64,000 nt of DNA from an uncultured Candidatus Melainabacteria bacterium (GTDB lineage: Bacteria; Cyanobacteriota; Vampirovibrionia; Gastranaerophilales; Gastranaerophilaceae), in contig CAKUTH010000002.1 in assembly GCA_934691935.1 (NCBI GenBank), positions 1 to 64,000 of the forward strand, written 5' to 3'. Under the pieces are notes generated by a model that saw nothing but the letters and a program-made list of their open reading frames with translations, searched no databases and was not told where the DNA came from. The position numbers were made by a program, and so were the translations under genes. Shown here piece after piece: positions 27,296-36,688 of this stretch (position 1 is its first letter; every line of letters starts with the position of its first letter).

Positions 27296-29869
27296 TCAAC
27301 CCTTTGTAAACTTTAACTCATCGTTCTCGCACGTCAAATTTATCTTATCACCTTTTTTAAACTCACCTTCAAGTATCCTCATAGACATCGGGATTTCCAC
27401 AAGCTGTCTAATCACTCGCCTCAATGGTCTTGCGCCATACAATGGTTCGTAACCTTCTCGGCTCAAGTAATCTTTTGCACTTTCTGAAATTTCAAATTCA
27501 ATTTCTTGATCAGCCAAACGATTTTTCAAGGCAGAAGTCTGAATTTCCACAATAACCTTCAATTCATCTTGAGTCAATGGTTTGAACATAACAATTTCGT
27601 CAATACGATTTAGAAATTCAGGTTTAAATTTTTCTTTCAATGCACGATTAAACTTATCCAATTTTTCTTCACTAGACAAATTTTCATCCAAAATTATTTC
27701 ACTTGCGATGTTTGAAGTCATTATAATTACCGTATTTTTAAAATCCACCAATCTGCCCTGACCATCAGTCAAACGGCCATCATCAAACATTTGCAACATC
27801 AAATTAAACACATCTGGATGAGCTTTTTCGACCTCGTCAAAAAGCACTACCGAATATGGTTTACGCCTTACAGCTTCTGTAAGTTGTCCACCTTCTTCAT
27901 AGCCGACGTAACCAGCAGTCGCACCAACCAGTCTTGAAATAGACGCCTTTTCCATAAATTCAGACATATCAATACGAACAAGCGCATCTTCGTCATTAAA
28001 CAATATATCTGCAAGCGTTTTGGCAAGTTCTGTTTTTCCAACCCCTGTCGGACCTGCAAAAAAGAAAGTGCCAATAGGACGTTTTGGATCTCGCAGACCT
28101 GAACGCGACAATCTGATTGCATTTGCAATCCTTTTTACAGCATCATCTTGACCCACAACGCGCTTGTGCATAACTTCTTCCATATCAATGAGTTTTTTTG
28201 TTTCTTCTTCCATCAAACGCGTTACAGGAATTCCTGTCCACTTTGCGACAATAGACGCTATATCATCTTCATCAATTTCTTCTTTTAAAAGCCTATTTTT
28301 GCCAGACTGCAAAGATTTCAATTTTTTCTCAGCATCAAGCATTTGAGAATATTTTTGTTCCAAAGAGCTTGCCATAGTCGGGTTTTTCTTATTAATTTCA
28401 ATTTGTGATTTTAATTTTTCGATATTACGTTTCACACTCGCGTAAGAATCCAAAACTTTTTTCTCAGAAAGCCATTGAGTTTTAAGTTTTTCAATTTTCA
28501 ACTGCAAACTTGTAATTTCTTTCACAATTTTTTCAAGTTTTTTCAACGCTTCAGGCGAACCATCCTTTTCAAGAGCCTTTTTATTCATTTCCAATTGCAT
28601 TTTTTCACGGATAAATACGTCAATTTCCTCAGGCATTGTATCAATTTCAATCCTTAAGGAAGAAGATGCTTCATCCAACAAATCAATAGCTTTGTCTGGC
28701 AAACATCTGTCTGCAATATATCTATGAGAAAGTTTCACGGCTGCAACAATTGCGCTATCCATAATTTTAATTCCATGGTAACCTTCGTACTTGTCTTTTA
28801 GCCCTCTCAAAATGCTTATAGCCGTATCGACAGAAGGTTCGTCAACCACAACTGGCTGAAAACGTCTTTCCATAGCCTTGTCTTTTTCTATGTATTTTCG
28901 ATATTCGTCTGTCGTAGTCGCTCCAATTACTCTGACACTACCACGCGCAAGCATTGGTTTTAAGAGATTTCCAGCATCTGCAGAACCGTCAGTTGAACCC
29001 ATTCCCATAATTGTATGGATTTCGTCAATAAACAACATCAAATCATCTGTTTTTTCTTCAATTGCTTTTAATACAGACTTCAATCTTTCTTCAAATTCAC
29101 CTCTATACGAAGCTCCTGCAAGAAGTGCGCCCAAATCAAGTGCTAAAATTTTATCATTTTTAAGACTTTCAGGAACATCACCTGATACAATACGTTGTGC
29201 CAAACCTTCGATTACGGCAGTTTTTCCAACCCCTGGTTCTCCAACAATAACGGGATTGTTTTTAGAACGCCTGTTTAATATTTGTATTGTACGTCTAATT
29301 TCATCATCACGCCCAATGACAGGGTCAAGTTTATTGTTTTTGGCGCATTCCGTCAAATCCGTAGTGTATTTTCTCAAAGCGTCGTTCATTTCATCACCTT
29401 GAGGTTCTTCACTAATGTCATCGGCATCAATTATGTGTTTTACAACATCTGTCATTTTTTCATACAACTCTAATCTATTAACTTTACTCTGTTCCCATAG
29501 ATAATTTAGAGTTTTATTTTCAATTCTAAAGAGTGCCAAAAACAAATGCTCAATACTAACTTGCTCATCACCGTATTTTTCGGCTTCTTCTTGGGCAATT
29601 TGCATCATTTTAATTGTTTCAACAGAAAACCTTACATCTGAAAATTTTCCCCTTGCCATGTAAGAACGTTTAGAAACATAACTGTTTAATCTGTCTATAA
29701 TTTCTGGATTTTCAAGTCCTACGCGCTCCAATATTACTTTTGGCAAGTCGTTTTGATCTAACATTAACGCCAACATTATATGTTCTGGTGCTAATTGCGG
29801 ATAATTCCTTGCAACTACAATTGATTTTGCTGATTTAATAATTGCCTGAACATGTTCGGTAAAAAGCAT
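27296..29869 (-). CDS. clpB: ATP-dependent disaggregase ClpB
   Basis: 857 residues, full ClpB length. Clp N domain, first AAA+ module (GEPGVGKTAV, LFIDEIHTIMG), the long coiled-coil middle domain (about residues 400-530) that distinguishes ClpB from ClpA/X, and a second AAA+ module (GPTGVGKTEL, VVLFDEVEKAHPDVF). With DnaK it rescues aggregated proteins after stress. The gene stands alone; no CIRCE-like heat-shock operator was noticed in its short upstream region. Confidence 0.96.
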   Translation of the reverse strand: MLFTEHVQAIIKSAKSIVVARNYPQLAPEHIMLALMLDQNDLPKVILERVGLENPEIIDRLNSYVSKRSYMARGKFSDVRFSVETIKMMQIAQEEAEKYGDEQVSIEHLFLALFRIENKTLNYLWEQSKVNRLELYEKMTDVVKHIIDADDISEEPQGDEMNDALRKYTTDLTECAKNNKLDPVIGRDDEIRRTIQILNRRSKNNPVIVGEPGVGKTAVIEGLAQRIVSGDVPESLKNDKILALDLGALLAGASYRGEFEERLKSVLKAIEEKTDDLMLFIDEIHTIMGMGSTDGSADAGNLLKPMLARGSVRVIGATTTDEYRKYIEKDKAMERRFQPVVVDEPSVDTAISILRGLKDKYEGYHGIKIMDSAIVAAVKLSHRYIADRCLPDKAIDLLDEASSSLRIEIDTMPEEIDVFIREKMQLEMNKKALEKDGSPEALKKLEKIVKEITSLQLKIEKLKTQWLSEKKVLDSYASVKRNIEKLKSQIEINKKNPTMASSLEQKYSQMLDAEKKLKSLQSGKNRLLKEEIDEDDIASIVAKWTGIPVTRLMEEETKKLIDMEEVMHKRVVGQDDAVKRIANAIRLSRSGLRDPKRPIGTFFFAGPTGVGKTELAKTLADILFNDEDALVRIDMSEFMEKASISRLVGATAGYVGYEEGGQLTEAVRRKPYSVVLFDEVEKAHPDVFNLMLQMFDDGRLTDGQGRLVDFKNTVIIMTSNIASEIILDENLSSEEKLDKFNRALKEKFKPEFLNRIDEIVMFKPLTQDELKVIVEIQTSALKNRLADQEIEFEISESAKDYLSREGYEPLYGARPLRRVIRQLVEIPMSMRILEGEFKKGDKINLTCENDELKFTKG

Positions 29870-29904
29870 ATTTTCACTCCTATTTTTGAAAAATTATACT
29901 ATGA

Positions 29905-30672
29905 TTAATTTACCTTGCAATCATTCATTTGACTGGGATGAATATTATTTAATCCACTAACAAGCGCATCGTAACTGTACCCCCACGGAGTTTTTTTATA
30001 TAATTCAAGGTAGTATTTTTTAATAAGCTCAAGATAGTCAGAATTATTTTCACCTAAATATTTCAAAAAAACTTCTATCGGCAAATTTCCACCGCCTCTG
30101 CCTATACCAAATACAGTTGCATCAACACTATATGCCCCCAAATTTATAGCCTCGATTGTATTTGTAAAAGCCAATTGCAAGTTGTTATGAGCATGAAAAC
30201 TTATTTTTTCAAACCCGCAATCCTCTAAACGCTTATAAATCTTTGCAACATCAGACGGCATAAACGACCCAAAACTATCAGCAAAATATATAGAAGTAAG
30301 TATTGATTTATTTTTCCAATTCCTTAAAAGCTCATAATCCTCAAACTTGTCAGCCGTCATAAGATGTAAAAATACCTCAAACCCTTGATTTTTAAAATCT
30401 TCAACCGCCTGAATTCCTGTTTTAATCTGATGAGGATAACAGGCAACGCGTACACAATCGGCTGTTTTTGATACAGGTTGAATATTTTTGGCATCAACCA
30501 TTACAACTGTTTTTATTTTAGACGACGTAATACATTTAGGCATTTCGTACCCAACTTCAATATAATCAATACCTAAATTTTCAGCGCAATTCAAAGTCGC
30601 CAAAATGCAATCGTCAGAAAATTTACTAACATGAACCCCGTCACGCAACGTACAATCTAAAATCTTTGTCAT
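29905..30672 (-). CDS. HMGL-like / 4-hydroxy-2-oxovalerate aldolase-type TIM-barrel enzyme
   Basis: 255 residues from MTKILDCTLRDGVHVSKF. LDCTLRDG is the DRE-type metallolyase motif (Asp and Arg), SFHAHNNLQLAFTNT supplies the metal-binding HxH, and DATVFGIGRGGGNLPIE matches the GMGRGAGN loop of hydroxy-oxovalerate aldolases. Shorter than true aldolases (about 340), as are family members found in capsule or LPS loci, so the substrate is unknown. A TAAGAT box 6 bases before the ATG suggests a leaderless message. Confidence 0.75.
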   Translation of the reverse strand: MTKILDCTLRDGVHVSKFSDDCILATLNCAENLGIDYIEVGYEMPKCITSSKIKTVVMVDAKNIQPVSKTADCVRVACYPHQIKTGIQAVEDFKNQGFEVFLHLMTADKFEDYELLRNWKNKSILTSIYFADSFGSFMPSDVAKIYKRLEDCGFEKISFHAHNNLQLAFTNTIEAINLGAYSVDATVFGIGRGGGNLPIEVFLKYLGENNSDYLELIKKYYLELYKKTPWGYSYDALVSGLNNIHPSQMNDCKVN

Positions 30673-30678
30673 AGCCAA

Positions 30679-31111
30679 ATCTTATCACAAAAAGAATTTT
30701 GTTTAACCAATCTATATGTTCCCCCGCCCCTCATCTAGGACGAAAATAAGTTTTTCACCCTCACCCGTCAAAAGAGAGAGGGCAAACATTACGTAAAATC
30801 ATATTACCTTATTCACCTATTACCTTATTACCGTAACGAACCTAGTGCCCTAGTATCTTAGTATCTTTTTCCTTAAATTACATTATTAATTTGTGTAAAT
30901 ATTCTGTCTAATATACTAGAGATTATATGAAAAAAGATATATACTATTATTGTAGTAGTAAGTGCGAATAAAGGTTAATGATTGATATGCCATCTAAATG
31001 GCGTATTGTTTTTGGCACAAACTGTTATACAATTGTCTTAAGCAATGTAAATTCATTTTTGAAATTAGTCAAAAATAATTTATCAGCGGTTTTACATGTT
31101 TAGTAGGTGTA
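30679..31111. other. 433-base intergenic region
   Basis: Holds no gene I can support. At 30720-30790 there are low-complexity repeat fragments (CCCTCACCC...GAGAGAGGG). At about 30807-30873 is a run of related short units (TTACCTTATTCACC, TAGTGCCCTAGTATCTTAG) of the same type as at 55.37 kb. A small hairpin GCCATctaaATGGC followed by TATTGTTTTT lies at about 30990-31015. The rest is AT-rich leader for the GGDEF/HD-GYP gene. Confidence 0.6.
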
Positions 31112-33058
31112 GTGTTGAACGAAAATAAAACAGTAGAAGAAAAAAAGACTCAAAAGGTTTCAAATCCAACGAAATCGTCTGTTTCTAATCCATTAACGAA
31201 ACAGATGAATGCGCTGAAAAAACCTGCTGTCAAAAAACCTGCACCTAAAACCAATAAGTCAAAAATTGTTTCAGATCCGATTTCAGCTGAAACTTCTAGC
31301 ATTGTCGCTAAAATAAACAATTTTAATACAAACAAAACTTCTAACAAAATATACGGTAGCGGATATATGAATGGCAACTCTCACAAAGTAATTGATTACT
31401 TTGACATCATATATTCCCTAAATCCTGTATTGGCAGGCAAAACAAGTGTCCAAGATTTGTTTGTTGCAATTCACAATCTTTTTAATGAAAAATTAAATCA
31501 TATATTCACAGCATTCGGTGTTTATCACGAAAAGTCGAAGTGTATTAATGTTAAATTACTAAATTCTTTAGGCAATACATATACATCAAAAGTATTCTTG
31601 TCAGACAGCGAAAACCCAGTCATCAAGTGCTTTAACACTCATCAAGCAATCTCTACGGACAACAACAATTTTTTAAATATTCCGTATTTGCACGATTCAT
31701 CAACAATTATTTTACCTTTAAACTCTGTTAGCGAATGTAAAGGTGTAATGGTTATAGGAAAAGATAACCTTGAAAATCATATCGGACTTTTTGCTTTTAT
31801 TGCAAATTACTGTGCACTATTTATGCAAAATATGGAACTTGTTGAACAGGCAAATTTATGTGCTAACACTGATGCCTTAACTGGTTTGTACACACACAGA
31901 GGTTTCCAAGACGTTCTTTCAGCAGAATTAAAAAGAGCCGAAGCTAATAACACTCAGCTTTCAATTATTATGCTGGATGTAAACAATATTTCCAAAATTA
32001 ACAGAGAACTTGGACACGCCAAAGGTGATGAAGTAATTAAACTGTTAGCCGAAAAAGTTAAACAAAACATCAGAAGCACAGACAAAGCAGGACGTTACGG
32101 CGGTGATGAAATCGCGATAATTTTGCCTGATACAAACACATCTGATGCAAAATATTTGGCTGAATACATTACATATTGCTTGTCTTGCTGTTTTGTAGAC
32201 GATGTAGGACCTGTAAAAGTTTCAGTTGGTATTGCGACATTCCCAGAATGCAGTCATGACCAAGAAAAACTTCTTATTCTTGCTGAACAAGCTATGTATA
32301 TTTCACAGGCAAAAGGCTACAAAGAAGGTATGTCCGCCATCGTAAGTTCTTCTGATTTCAACTTCTGGGATGACGAAGCTCTGAATTCTTATGCCGAAGT
32401 AATCGCAAAACGCCATTCTCAACTCGGTATAAACTTTGAAGAAGAACTTGTACACAAATTTAATAATGAAAATATCGTTTCTCAAAACCATTTGATGGAA
32501 CTTGCAAACTCACTTGCTGGCGCAATTGATGCAAAAGACCCTTACACAAAAGGTCACTCGACTTCTGTTTCAAGATATTCGGAAGCCCTTGCGCGCGCAA
32601 TTAACCTGCCAGAAGATGAGGTTCAAAGAATTAAGCTGGGCGCACTACTCCATGACGTCGGCAAAATCGGTATTCCAGAAAATGTCTTGAAAAAGCCTGA
32701 CAAACTTTCAGATGAAGAATGGGAAATCATGAAACAACACCCAGTAATCGGTGCTGAAAAAGTGCTTGCACCAAACGAAGCTCTCCGTGACTTGATACCT
32801 ATGGTTAAATATCACCACGAACGTATTGACGGTAAGGGTTATCCTGAACACTTAAAAGGTGATAAGATACCGCTTGCAGCCAAAATAGTTGCCGTCGCCG
32901 ATACTTTCCACGCACTGATTTCTGATAGACCTTACAGAAAAGGTTTGAGCGTTGAAACAGCTTGCAAAATCTTGAACGAAGGTGCTGGTACACAATGGGA
33001 TGCGGATTTGGTTCGCCATTTCATCGGTATTGCCCCAGCTTTATCTACAAGTATTTAA
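31112..33058 (+). CDS. GGDEF and HD-GYP protein (cyclic-di-GMP turnover)
   Basis: 648 residues. A Lys/Pro-rich N-terminus, a GAF-like sensory region (about 100-245), a GGDEF domain (about 250-405) with RYGGDEIAIIL as active-site loop, and an HD-GYP domain (about 465-645) with LLHDVGKIGIP and HHERIDGKGYP. GGDEF domains make cyclic-di-GMP and HD-GYP domains hydrolyse it; with both motifs intact the protein could do either or switch. No membrane segment, so probably cytoplasmic. The start is GTG at 31112 (next codon TTG); no good ribosome site, so the exact start is uncertain. Confidence 0.9.
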   Translation: MLNENKTVEEKKTQKVSNPTKSSVSNPLTKQMNALKKPAVKKPAPKTNKSKIVSDPISAETSSIVAKINNFNTNKTSNKIYGSGYMNGNSHKVIDYFDIIYSLNPVLAGKTSVQDLFVAIHNLFNEKLNHIFTAFGVYHEKSKCINVKLLNSLGNTYTSKVFLSDSENPVIKCFNTHQAISTDNNNFLNIPYLHDSSTIILPLNSVSECKGVMVIGKDNLENHIGLFAFIANYCALFMQNMELVEQANLCANTDALTGLYTHRGFQDVLSAELKRAEANNTQLSIIMLDVNNISKINRELGHAKGDEVIKLLAEKVKQNIRSTDKAGRYGGDEIAIILPDTNTSDAKYLAEYITYCLSCCFVDDVGPVKVSVGIATFPECSHDQEKLLILAEQAMYISQAKGYKEGMSAIVSSSDFNFWDDEALNSYAEVIAKRHSQLGINFEEELVHKFNNENIVSQNHLMELANSLAGAIDAKDPYTKGHSTSVSRYSEALARAINLPEDEVQRIKLGALLHDVGKIGIPENVLKKPDKLSDEEWEIMKQHPVIGAEKVLAPNEALRDLIPMVKYHHERIDGKGYPEHLKGDKIPLAAKIVAVADTFHALISDRPYRKGLSVETACKILNEGAGTQWDADLVRHFIGIAPALSTSI

Positions 33059-33162
33059 TTTTATAACTGCACTTGCATAATTTTGAAAAATATTATATAA
33101 TCACAACAACTAAAGGAATTTGAGGTTTCTTTAAAGTACAAATTAAAATTAGGAGAAGACAA

Positions 33163-33450
33163 ATGTACCAAGACGAAAAACTTGTATGTGAAGATTGTGG
33201 CGCAGAGTTCATCTTTACTGCAGGCGAACAGGAATTTTACGCAGAAAAAGGTTTGGTAAACAAACCAAAAAGATGCCCTGAATGCAGAAAAAAACGCAGA
33301 AACAACAACAGAAAACATCGAAAAATGTATGAAGCTGTTTGTTCAAAATGCGGGGCACAAACTCAAGTTCCATTTAAGCCAGTTCCTGGCAGAGAAGTAT
33401 TCTGCAAAGAATGCTTTACTAAAGAACAAGAACAACAAAATGCAGAATAA
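33163..33450 (+). CDS. Small zinc-ribbon protein
   Basis: 95 residues with four CxxC pairs: CEDCGAEF, CPECRKKRR, CSKCGAQTQVPFKP and CKECF. This is the layout of 'zinc-ribbon domain-containing' proteins common in cyanobacteria and Chloroflexi, whose role is unknown. The basic stretch KKRRNNNRKHRK between ribbons suggests nucleic-acid binding. AGGAGAAGACAA precedes ATG and a terminator follows. Confidence 0.8.
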   Translation: MYQDEKLVCEDCGAEFIFTAGEQEFYAEKGLVNKPKRCPECRKKRRNNNRKHRKMYEAVCSKCGAQTQVPFKPVPGREVFCKECFTKEQEQQNAE

Positions 33451-33466
33451 AAACATTTAAAAATCA

Positions 33467-33500
33467 AAAAAACAGACCTTAAAAAAGGTCTGTTTTTTTA
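33467..33500 (+). terminator. Terminator of zinc-ribbon gene
   Basis: AAACAGACC / GGTCTGTTT stem with seven T after it; the A run on the other side lets it serve the convergent gene too. Confidence 0.88.
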
Positions 33501-33806
33501 TACGCCAATACAACTGTTAAGATATTCTATGGTGCTTATTTTTTCATCATAAAGGTATTTGATAAAGTTTAAATAAGCGACATTATACGAAGTTATCACT
33601 AAATTTATTTCAAACCCGTCGGTACAAAATGGTTCGTAATCATAGACAACATAGCTGTTATATTTACTTTTCCACTCTTTTCTTTCGATACGGCTGTTAT
33701 TTTCTTCTATAATATCTTCAAGCCACGCAAGAATATCTTTATTGACATTTTTCATTTCCATACGGTTGTATTTGTTACAATCACGGCAATCATTTCCCAT
33801 AAGCAT
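33498..33806 (-). CDS. Small protein of unknown function
   Basis: 102 residues from MLMGNDCRDCNKYN, with a CxxC near the N-terminus and an acidic helical centre. The frame can be extended to a GTG at 33818, but TGGAGTG lies about 11 bases before the ATG used here. No family recognised. Confidence 0.5.
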   Translation of the reverse strand: MLMGNDCRDCNKYNRMEMKNVNKDILAWLEDIIEENNSRIERKEWKSKYNSYVVYDYEPFCTDGFEINLVITSYNVAYLNFIKYLYDEKISTIEYLNSCIGV

Positions 33807-33818
33807 GATAAAATTCAC

Positions 33819-34116
33819 TCCACATATATGTTATACGTAAATTTTAAACTTTTTCGCAGGCAAAATAATCCCCTTTAGGTATAAAATTAAAATAGTAGGA
33901 TGTGGCAATTTATTTTTGATACAAATTAAAAATCCCGAACAAAAATTTATTTTTTGTGTTTTTTTTAATTTTTAATTTATGCAAAATCTATATAATAAAA
34001 ATACAATTAATTAACAATTGGATTATTTAAAAATTATATTGAAGTAGCTATCATTACTTTGAAAGAAACGAAGTAAATTTCTTTGCTACATATTCCCAAA
34101 AACTAATTTTTTCGGG
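33819..34116. other. AT-rich intergenic region with one structured segment
   Basis: No ORF above background. At about 34045-34093 GTAGC...GCTAC encloses ATTACTT...AAGTAAAT, a nested hairpin of about 48 bases that could be part of a small RNA. Nothing else seen. Confidence 0.4.
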
Positions 34117-34188
34117 TGCTAATAAAAAAGACAGGTCGTTGCCTGTCTTTTTTATTTAGCAAGGGAGAGATTCGAACTCTCGACCTCA
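34117..34188 (-). repeat. Direct-repeat copy of the tRNA-Met 3' half plus terminator
   Basis: 72 bases identical to 34350-34421. They hold the GACAGG/CCTGTC terminator and the T arm, variable loop and 3' acceptor strand of tRNA-Met. The 5' half that should follow (34189-34349) is diverged: only fragments such as TGTGCGCTCC resemble the intact gene's D arm. It is a tRNA pseudogene or an attachment-site scar, not a usable tRNA. Confidence 0.85.
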
Positions 34189-34349
34189 TCGGACTGTGCC
34201 GAGCGAGAACGATTAATTATCGTTCGAGGGAGAGGGAGCTGTGCGCTCCAAGAGAGTTGAGCAAATTCTTGAGCGAAAATCGAGTGGGGGTCGATAGACC
34301 CTGCGCGCGGGGAATAACCCGTGAGGTAATTCGCAAATTATTATGTTAA
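34189..34349. other. 161-base GC-richer segment between the two tRNA repeat copies
   Basis: Contains small palindromes (AACGAT-taa-TTATCGTT type, GGAGCtgtgcGCTCC, GGGTCtatcGACCC) and a plus-strand ACCCGTGAGGT identical to part of the tRNA-Met anticodon stem in opposite orientation. No gene. Confidence 0.5.
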
Positions 34350-34356
34350 TGCTAAT

Positions 34357-34386
34357 AAAAAAGACAGGTCGTTGCCTGTCTTTTTT
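34357..34386 (-). terminator. Terminator of tRNA-Met
   Basis: GACAGG-tcgttg-CCTGTC flanked by A6 and T6, just after the tRNA 3' end on the minus strand. An identical copy is at 34124-34153. Confidence 0.85.
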
Positions 34387-34389
34387 ATT

Positions 34390-34463
34390 TAGCAAGGGAG
34401 AGATTCGAACTCTCGACCTCACGGGTATGAGCCGTGCGCTCTCACCAGCTGAGCTACCTTGCC
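34390..34463 (-). tRNA. tRNA-Met (CAT anticodon)
   Basis: A complete 74-base cloverleaf can be drawn: acceptor GGCAAGG/CCTTGCT (closing pair G-U), D stem GCTC/GAGC, anticodon stem CACGG/CCGTG with loop CTCATAC, T stem GAGAG/CTCTC with TTCGAAT. The anticodon CAT could be elongator Met or the precursor of lysidine-modified Ile tRNA; identity elements cannot settle this by eye. CCA is not encoded. It is the intact member of a partial duplication. Confidence 0.93.
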
Positions 34464-34609
34464 ATATCTTGCGATTACCTCGCCGAATTCTATTATTTCA
34501 CAAAAATTTTAAATTTCAAGTGCTTTTATAATATTAATAACCTAGACGGTTGCATTAAGTTCAAATTTATGTCAATATTATAATTGTTACTAATGGTAAG
34601 GGGGAAAAT

Positions 34610-35893
34610 ATGTCAACCTATATTGAAGATGTTTATGCAAGACAAATTTTAGATTCGAGAGGAAATCCGACTGTCGAAGTGGATGTAAAATTAACAAACG
34701 GAGTTAAGGGCAGGGCTTCTGTACCTTCAGGAGCGTCAACTGGCATTTTTGAGGCATTAGAGCTACGTGACGGTGATAAATCTAAATACCTGGGCAAAAG
34801 TGTTCAAAAAGCTGTAGACAACATTAATAACATAATTGCTCCAGAATTAATTGGGGAAAAAGCCTCGCATCAAAAAGAAATTGACACGTTTATGATTGAT
34901 ATGGACGGAACTGAAAACAAATCTAAACTCGGTGCAAATGCCATTTTAGGAGTGTCTTTAGCTGTTGCAAAAGCCGCCGCGAAGGCTTATGACATGGCAT
35001 TATATAGATATTTAGGCGGAATTAATGCACTCACACTTCCTGTACCAATGATGAACGTAATAAACGGCGGTGCGCACGCTGATAATAATATTGATTTTCA
35101 GGAATTTATGATTGCACCAGTCGGCGCAGAATGCTTTTCTCACGCTATAGAGATGGGATGTAATGTTTTTCACACCCTCAAAAAAGTATTGAGCAATAAA
35201 GGTTTGACTACATCTGTTGGTGACGAAGGTGGTTTTGCTCCAAACTTAGGCTCTAACGCCGAAGGCATTGAGATTATTCTTGAAGCCATTGACAAAGCTG
35301 GTTACAACACAGACCAAATTAAGATTTGTCTTGATGTTGCATCATCTGAGTTTTATGAAAACGGCAAATACAAACTCAAAGGCGAAGGTAAAGTTCTTAA
35401 TAATATGGAAATGACAGATTTCTTATCTGATTGGGTAAAAAAATATCCGATAATCTCAATTGAGGACGGCATGGCTGAACAAGATTGGGAAGGTTGGGAA
35501 ATGTTGACGCACAACCTCGGTTGCAAATGCCAACTTGTTGGAGATGACCTTTTTGTAACAAACACAAGAAGGCTCGCTGACGGCATAAAACGCGATATTG
35601 CAAACTCTATTTTGATAAAAGTTAATCAAATAGGTACATTATCTGAAACGCTCGATGCAATTTCAATGGCGCATTCTGCTGGATATACAACAATAATTTC
35701 TCATCGCTCAGGCGAAACAGAAGATACATTTATTGCGGATTTAGCGGTTGCTGTAAATAGCGGACAAATAAAAACTGGCTCAGCATCACGTTCTGACAGA
35801 ATGGCTAAATACAATCAGTTGTTAAGAATTGAGCAAAAACTTGGCTCCGCAGGGAAATATTTGGGCTTGCAAGCATTCAACGGTGTTAAATAA
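34610..35893 (+). CDS. eno: Enolase
   Basis: 427 residues, usual enolase length. YARQILDSRGNPTVEVDV, the SGASTGIFEALELRDGD loop, GDEGGFAPNL (catalytic Glu), SIEDGMAEQDWEGW, and the KVNQIGTLSET Lys are all present. It converts 2-phosphoglycerate to phosphoenolpyruvate in glycolysis. GGGGG lies 6 bases before ATG. A hairpin follows at 35921. Confidence 0.97.
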   Translation: MSTYIEDVYARQILDSRGNPTVEVDVKLTNGVKGRASVPSGASTGIFEALELRDGDKSKYLGKSVQKAVDNINNIIAPELIGEKASHQKEIDTFMIDMDGTENKSKLGANAILGVSLAVAKAAAKAYDMALYRYLGGINALTLPVPMMNVINGGAHADNNIDFQEFMIAPVGAECFSHAIEMGCNVFHTLKKVLSNKGLTTSVGDEGGFAPNLGSNAEGIEIILEAIDKAGYNTDQIKICLDVASSEFYENGKYKLKGEGKVLNNMEMTDFLSDWVKKYPIISIEDGMAEQDWEGWEMLTHNLGCKCQLVGDDLFVTNTRRLADGIKRDIANSILIKVNQIGTLSETLDAISMAHSAGYTTIISHRSGETEDTFIADLAVAVNSGQIKTGSASRSDRMAKYNQLLRIEQKLGSAGKYLGLQAFNGVK

Positions 35894-35914
35894 ACCCGAT
35901 AAACAAATTTATTC

Positions 35915-35946
35915 AAAAAAATGACCTCTTTTATAGAGGTCATTCC
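35915..35946. terminator. Bidirectional terminator between eno and the EF-hand gene
   Basis: ATGACCTC/GAGGTCAT stem. The T run is on the minus-strand side, so it is strongest for the EF-hand gene. Confidence 0.8.
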
Positions 35947-35974
35947 TTTCCAAGCGTTACTAAGTTTAGTTGTT

Positions 35975-36526
35975 TTAAGAATTTTTCTTATACTTATAAC
36001 TCAACAAACTGTACGTATCAGCAGAAGAAGAACTGTCACTGCCATAAAAAACAGACATATCGGTTGCACGGCGGTTGTTGAAATTATCTTCAACTTCCAT
36101 CCGTGCGCAATTTATATCATAAGCGGAAATTTCAGCACTAGTAATTCTTCCATCGTGGTTTGTGTCCATTTCATCGAAATGTTCCAAAATTTTTGTCATA
36201 GTGCTTTCTGAAAGTCCGCTTGAACCTGATGCATATAATTGTGTTAATTCTTCTTTTGTCAACCCTTGTGTTGAAATCATATTTGACAAATTATTCATCT
36301 CATCTGCGGTGATAATTCCGTCACCATCTTTATCTATACTGGCAAAATTGTTTTGCATATATGATGCAAACGATTGATTTATAGTATTCAAATTAGAAGT
36401 TTTTGTTCTAGCTTCGGTTAAATTGTCAAGTGTCAACCCATTTGGGTACTGAGAAGCAAGATATGAATAAGTACTTTTTAATCCAGATGTTATACCTGAT
36501 AATATTCCGTTATTATTATTTGCCAT
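35975..36526 (-). CDS. EF-hand calcium-binding protein
   Basis: 183 residues with two canonical EF-hand loops, DKDGDGIITADE (about residues 60-71) and DTNHDGRITSAE (about 116-127), each with Asp/Asn at positions 1, 3 and 5 and Glu at 12. The N-terminus (MANNNNGILSGITSGLKS) has no signal peptide. It likely senses or buffers calcium; the partner is unknown. CGGAGATAACT precedes ATG. Confidence 0.85.
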   Translation of the reverse strand: MANNNNGILSGITSGLKSTYSYLASQYPNGLTLDNLTEARTKTSNLNTINQSFASYMQNNFASIDKDGDGIITADEMNNLSNMISTQGLTKEELTQLYASGSSGLSESTMTKILEHFDEMDTNHDGRITSAEISAYDINCARMEVEDNFNNRRATDMSVFYGSDSSSSADTYSLLSYKYKKNS

Positions 36527-36607
36527 AGTTATCTCCGTTTTTAACTCACTATGATTTTAATAATTTTTTTAAATAAGTCAAACCTCTAAATATATGAGAT
36601 TTTTGAA

Positions 36608-36684
36608 AGATAAGACGTTAAGTTTGTTAAGTAAGCTGTAGGTTGGGCTAGAAAGCCCAACCTACAACTTACTTAACGTCTTAG
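36608..36684. repeat. Long intergenic inverted repeat
   Basis: The arms TAAGACGTTAAG...GTAGGTTGGGCT and AGCCCAACCTAC...CTTAACGTCTTA pair over about 30 bases around a 4-base AGAA loop; the left arm has a 9-base extra copy (TTTGTTAAG). Lies between two minus-strand genes. Confidence 0.8.
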
Positions 36685-36688
36685 AACT

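Noticed and set aside
30679..31111. Riboswitch (for example c-di-GMP) upstream of the GGDEF/HD-GYP gene
   Set aside because: Only a small GCCAT/ATGGC hairpin is visible; no known aptamer pattern was recognised.
34116..34531. Plus-strand ORFs with a KGEIRTLDL-like segment
   Set aside because: They are antisense to the tRNA-Met T arm and its duplicate; a common false ORF at tRNA genes.
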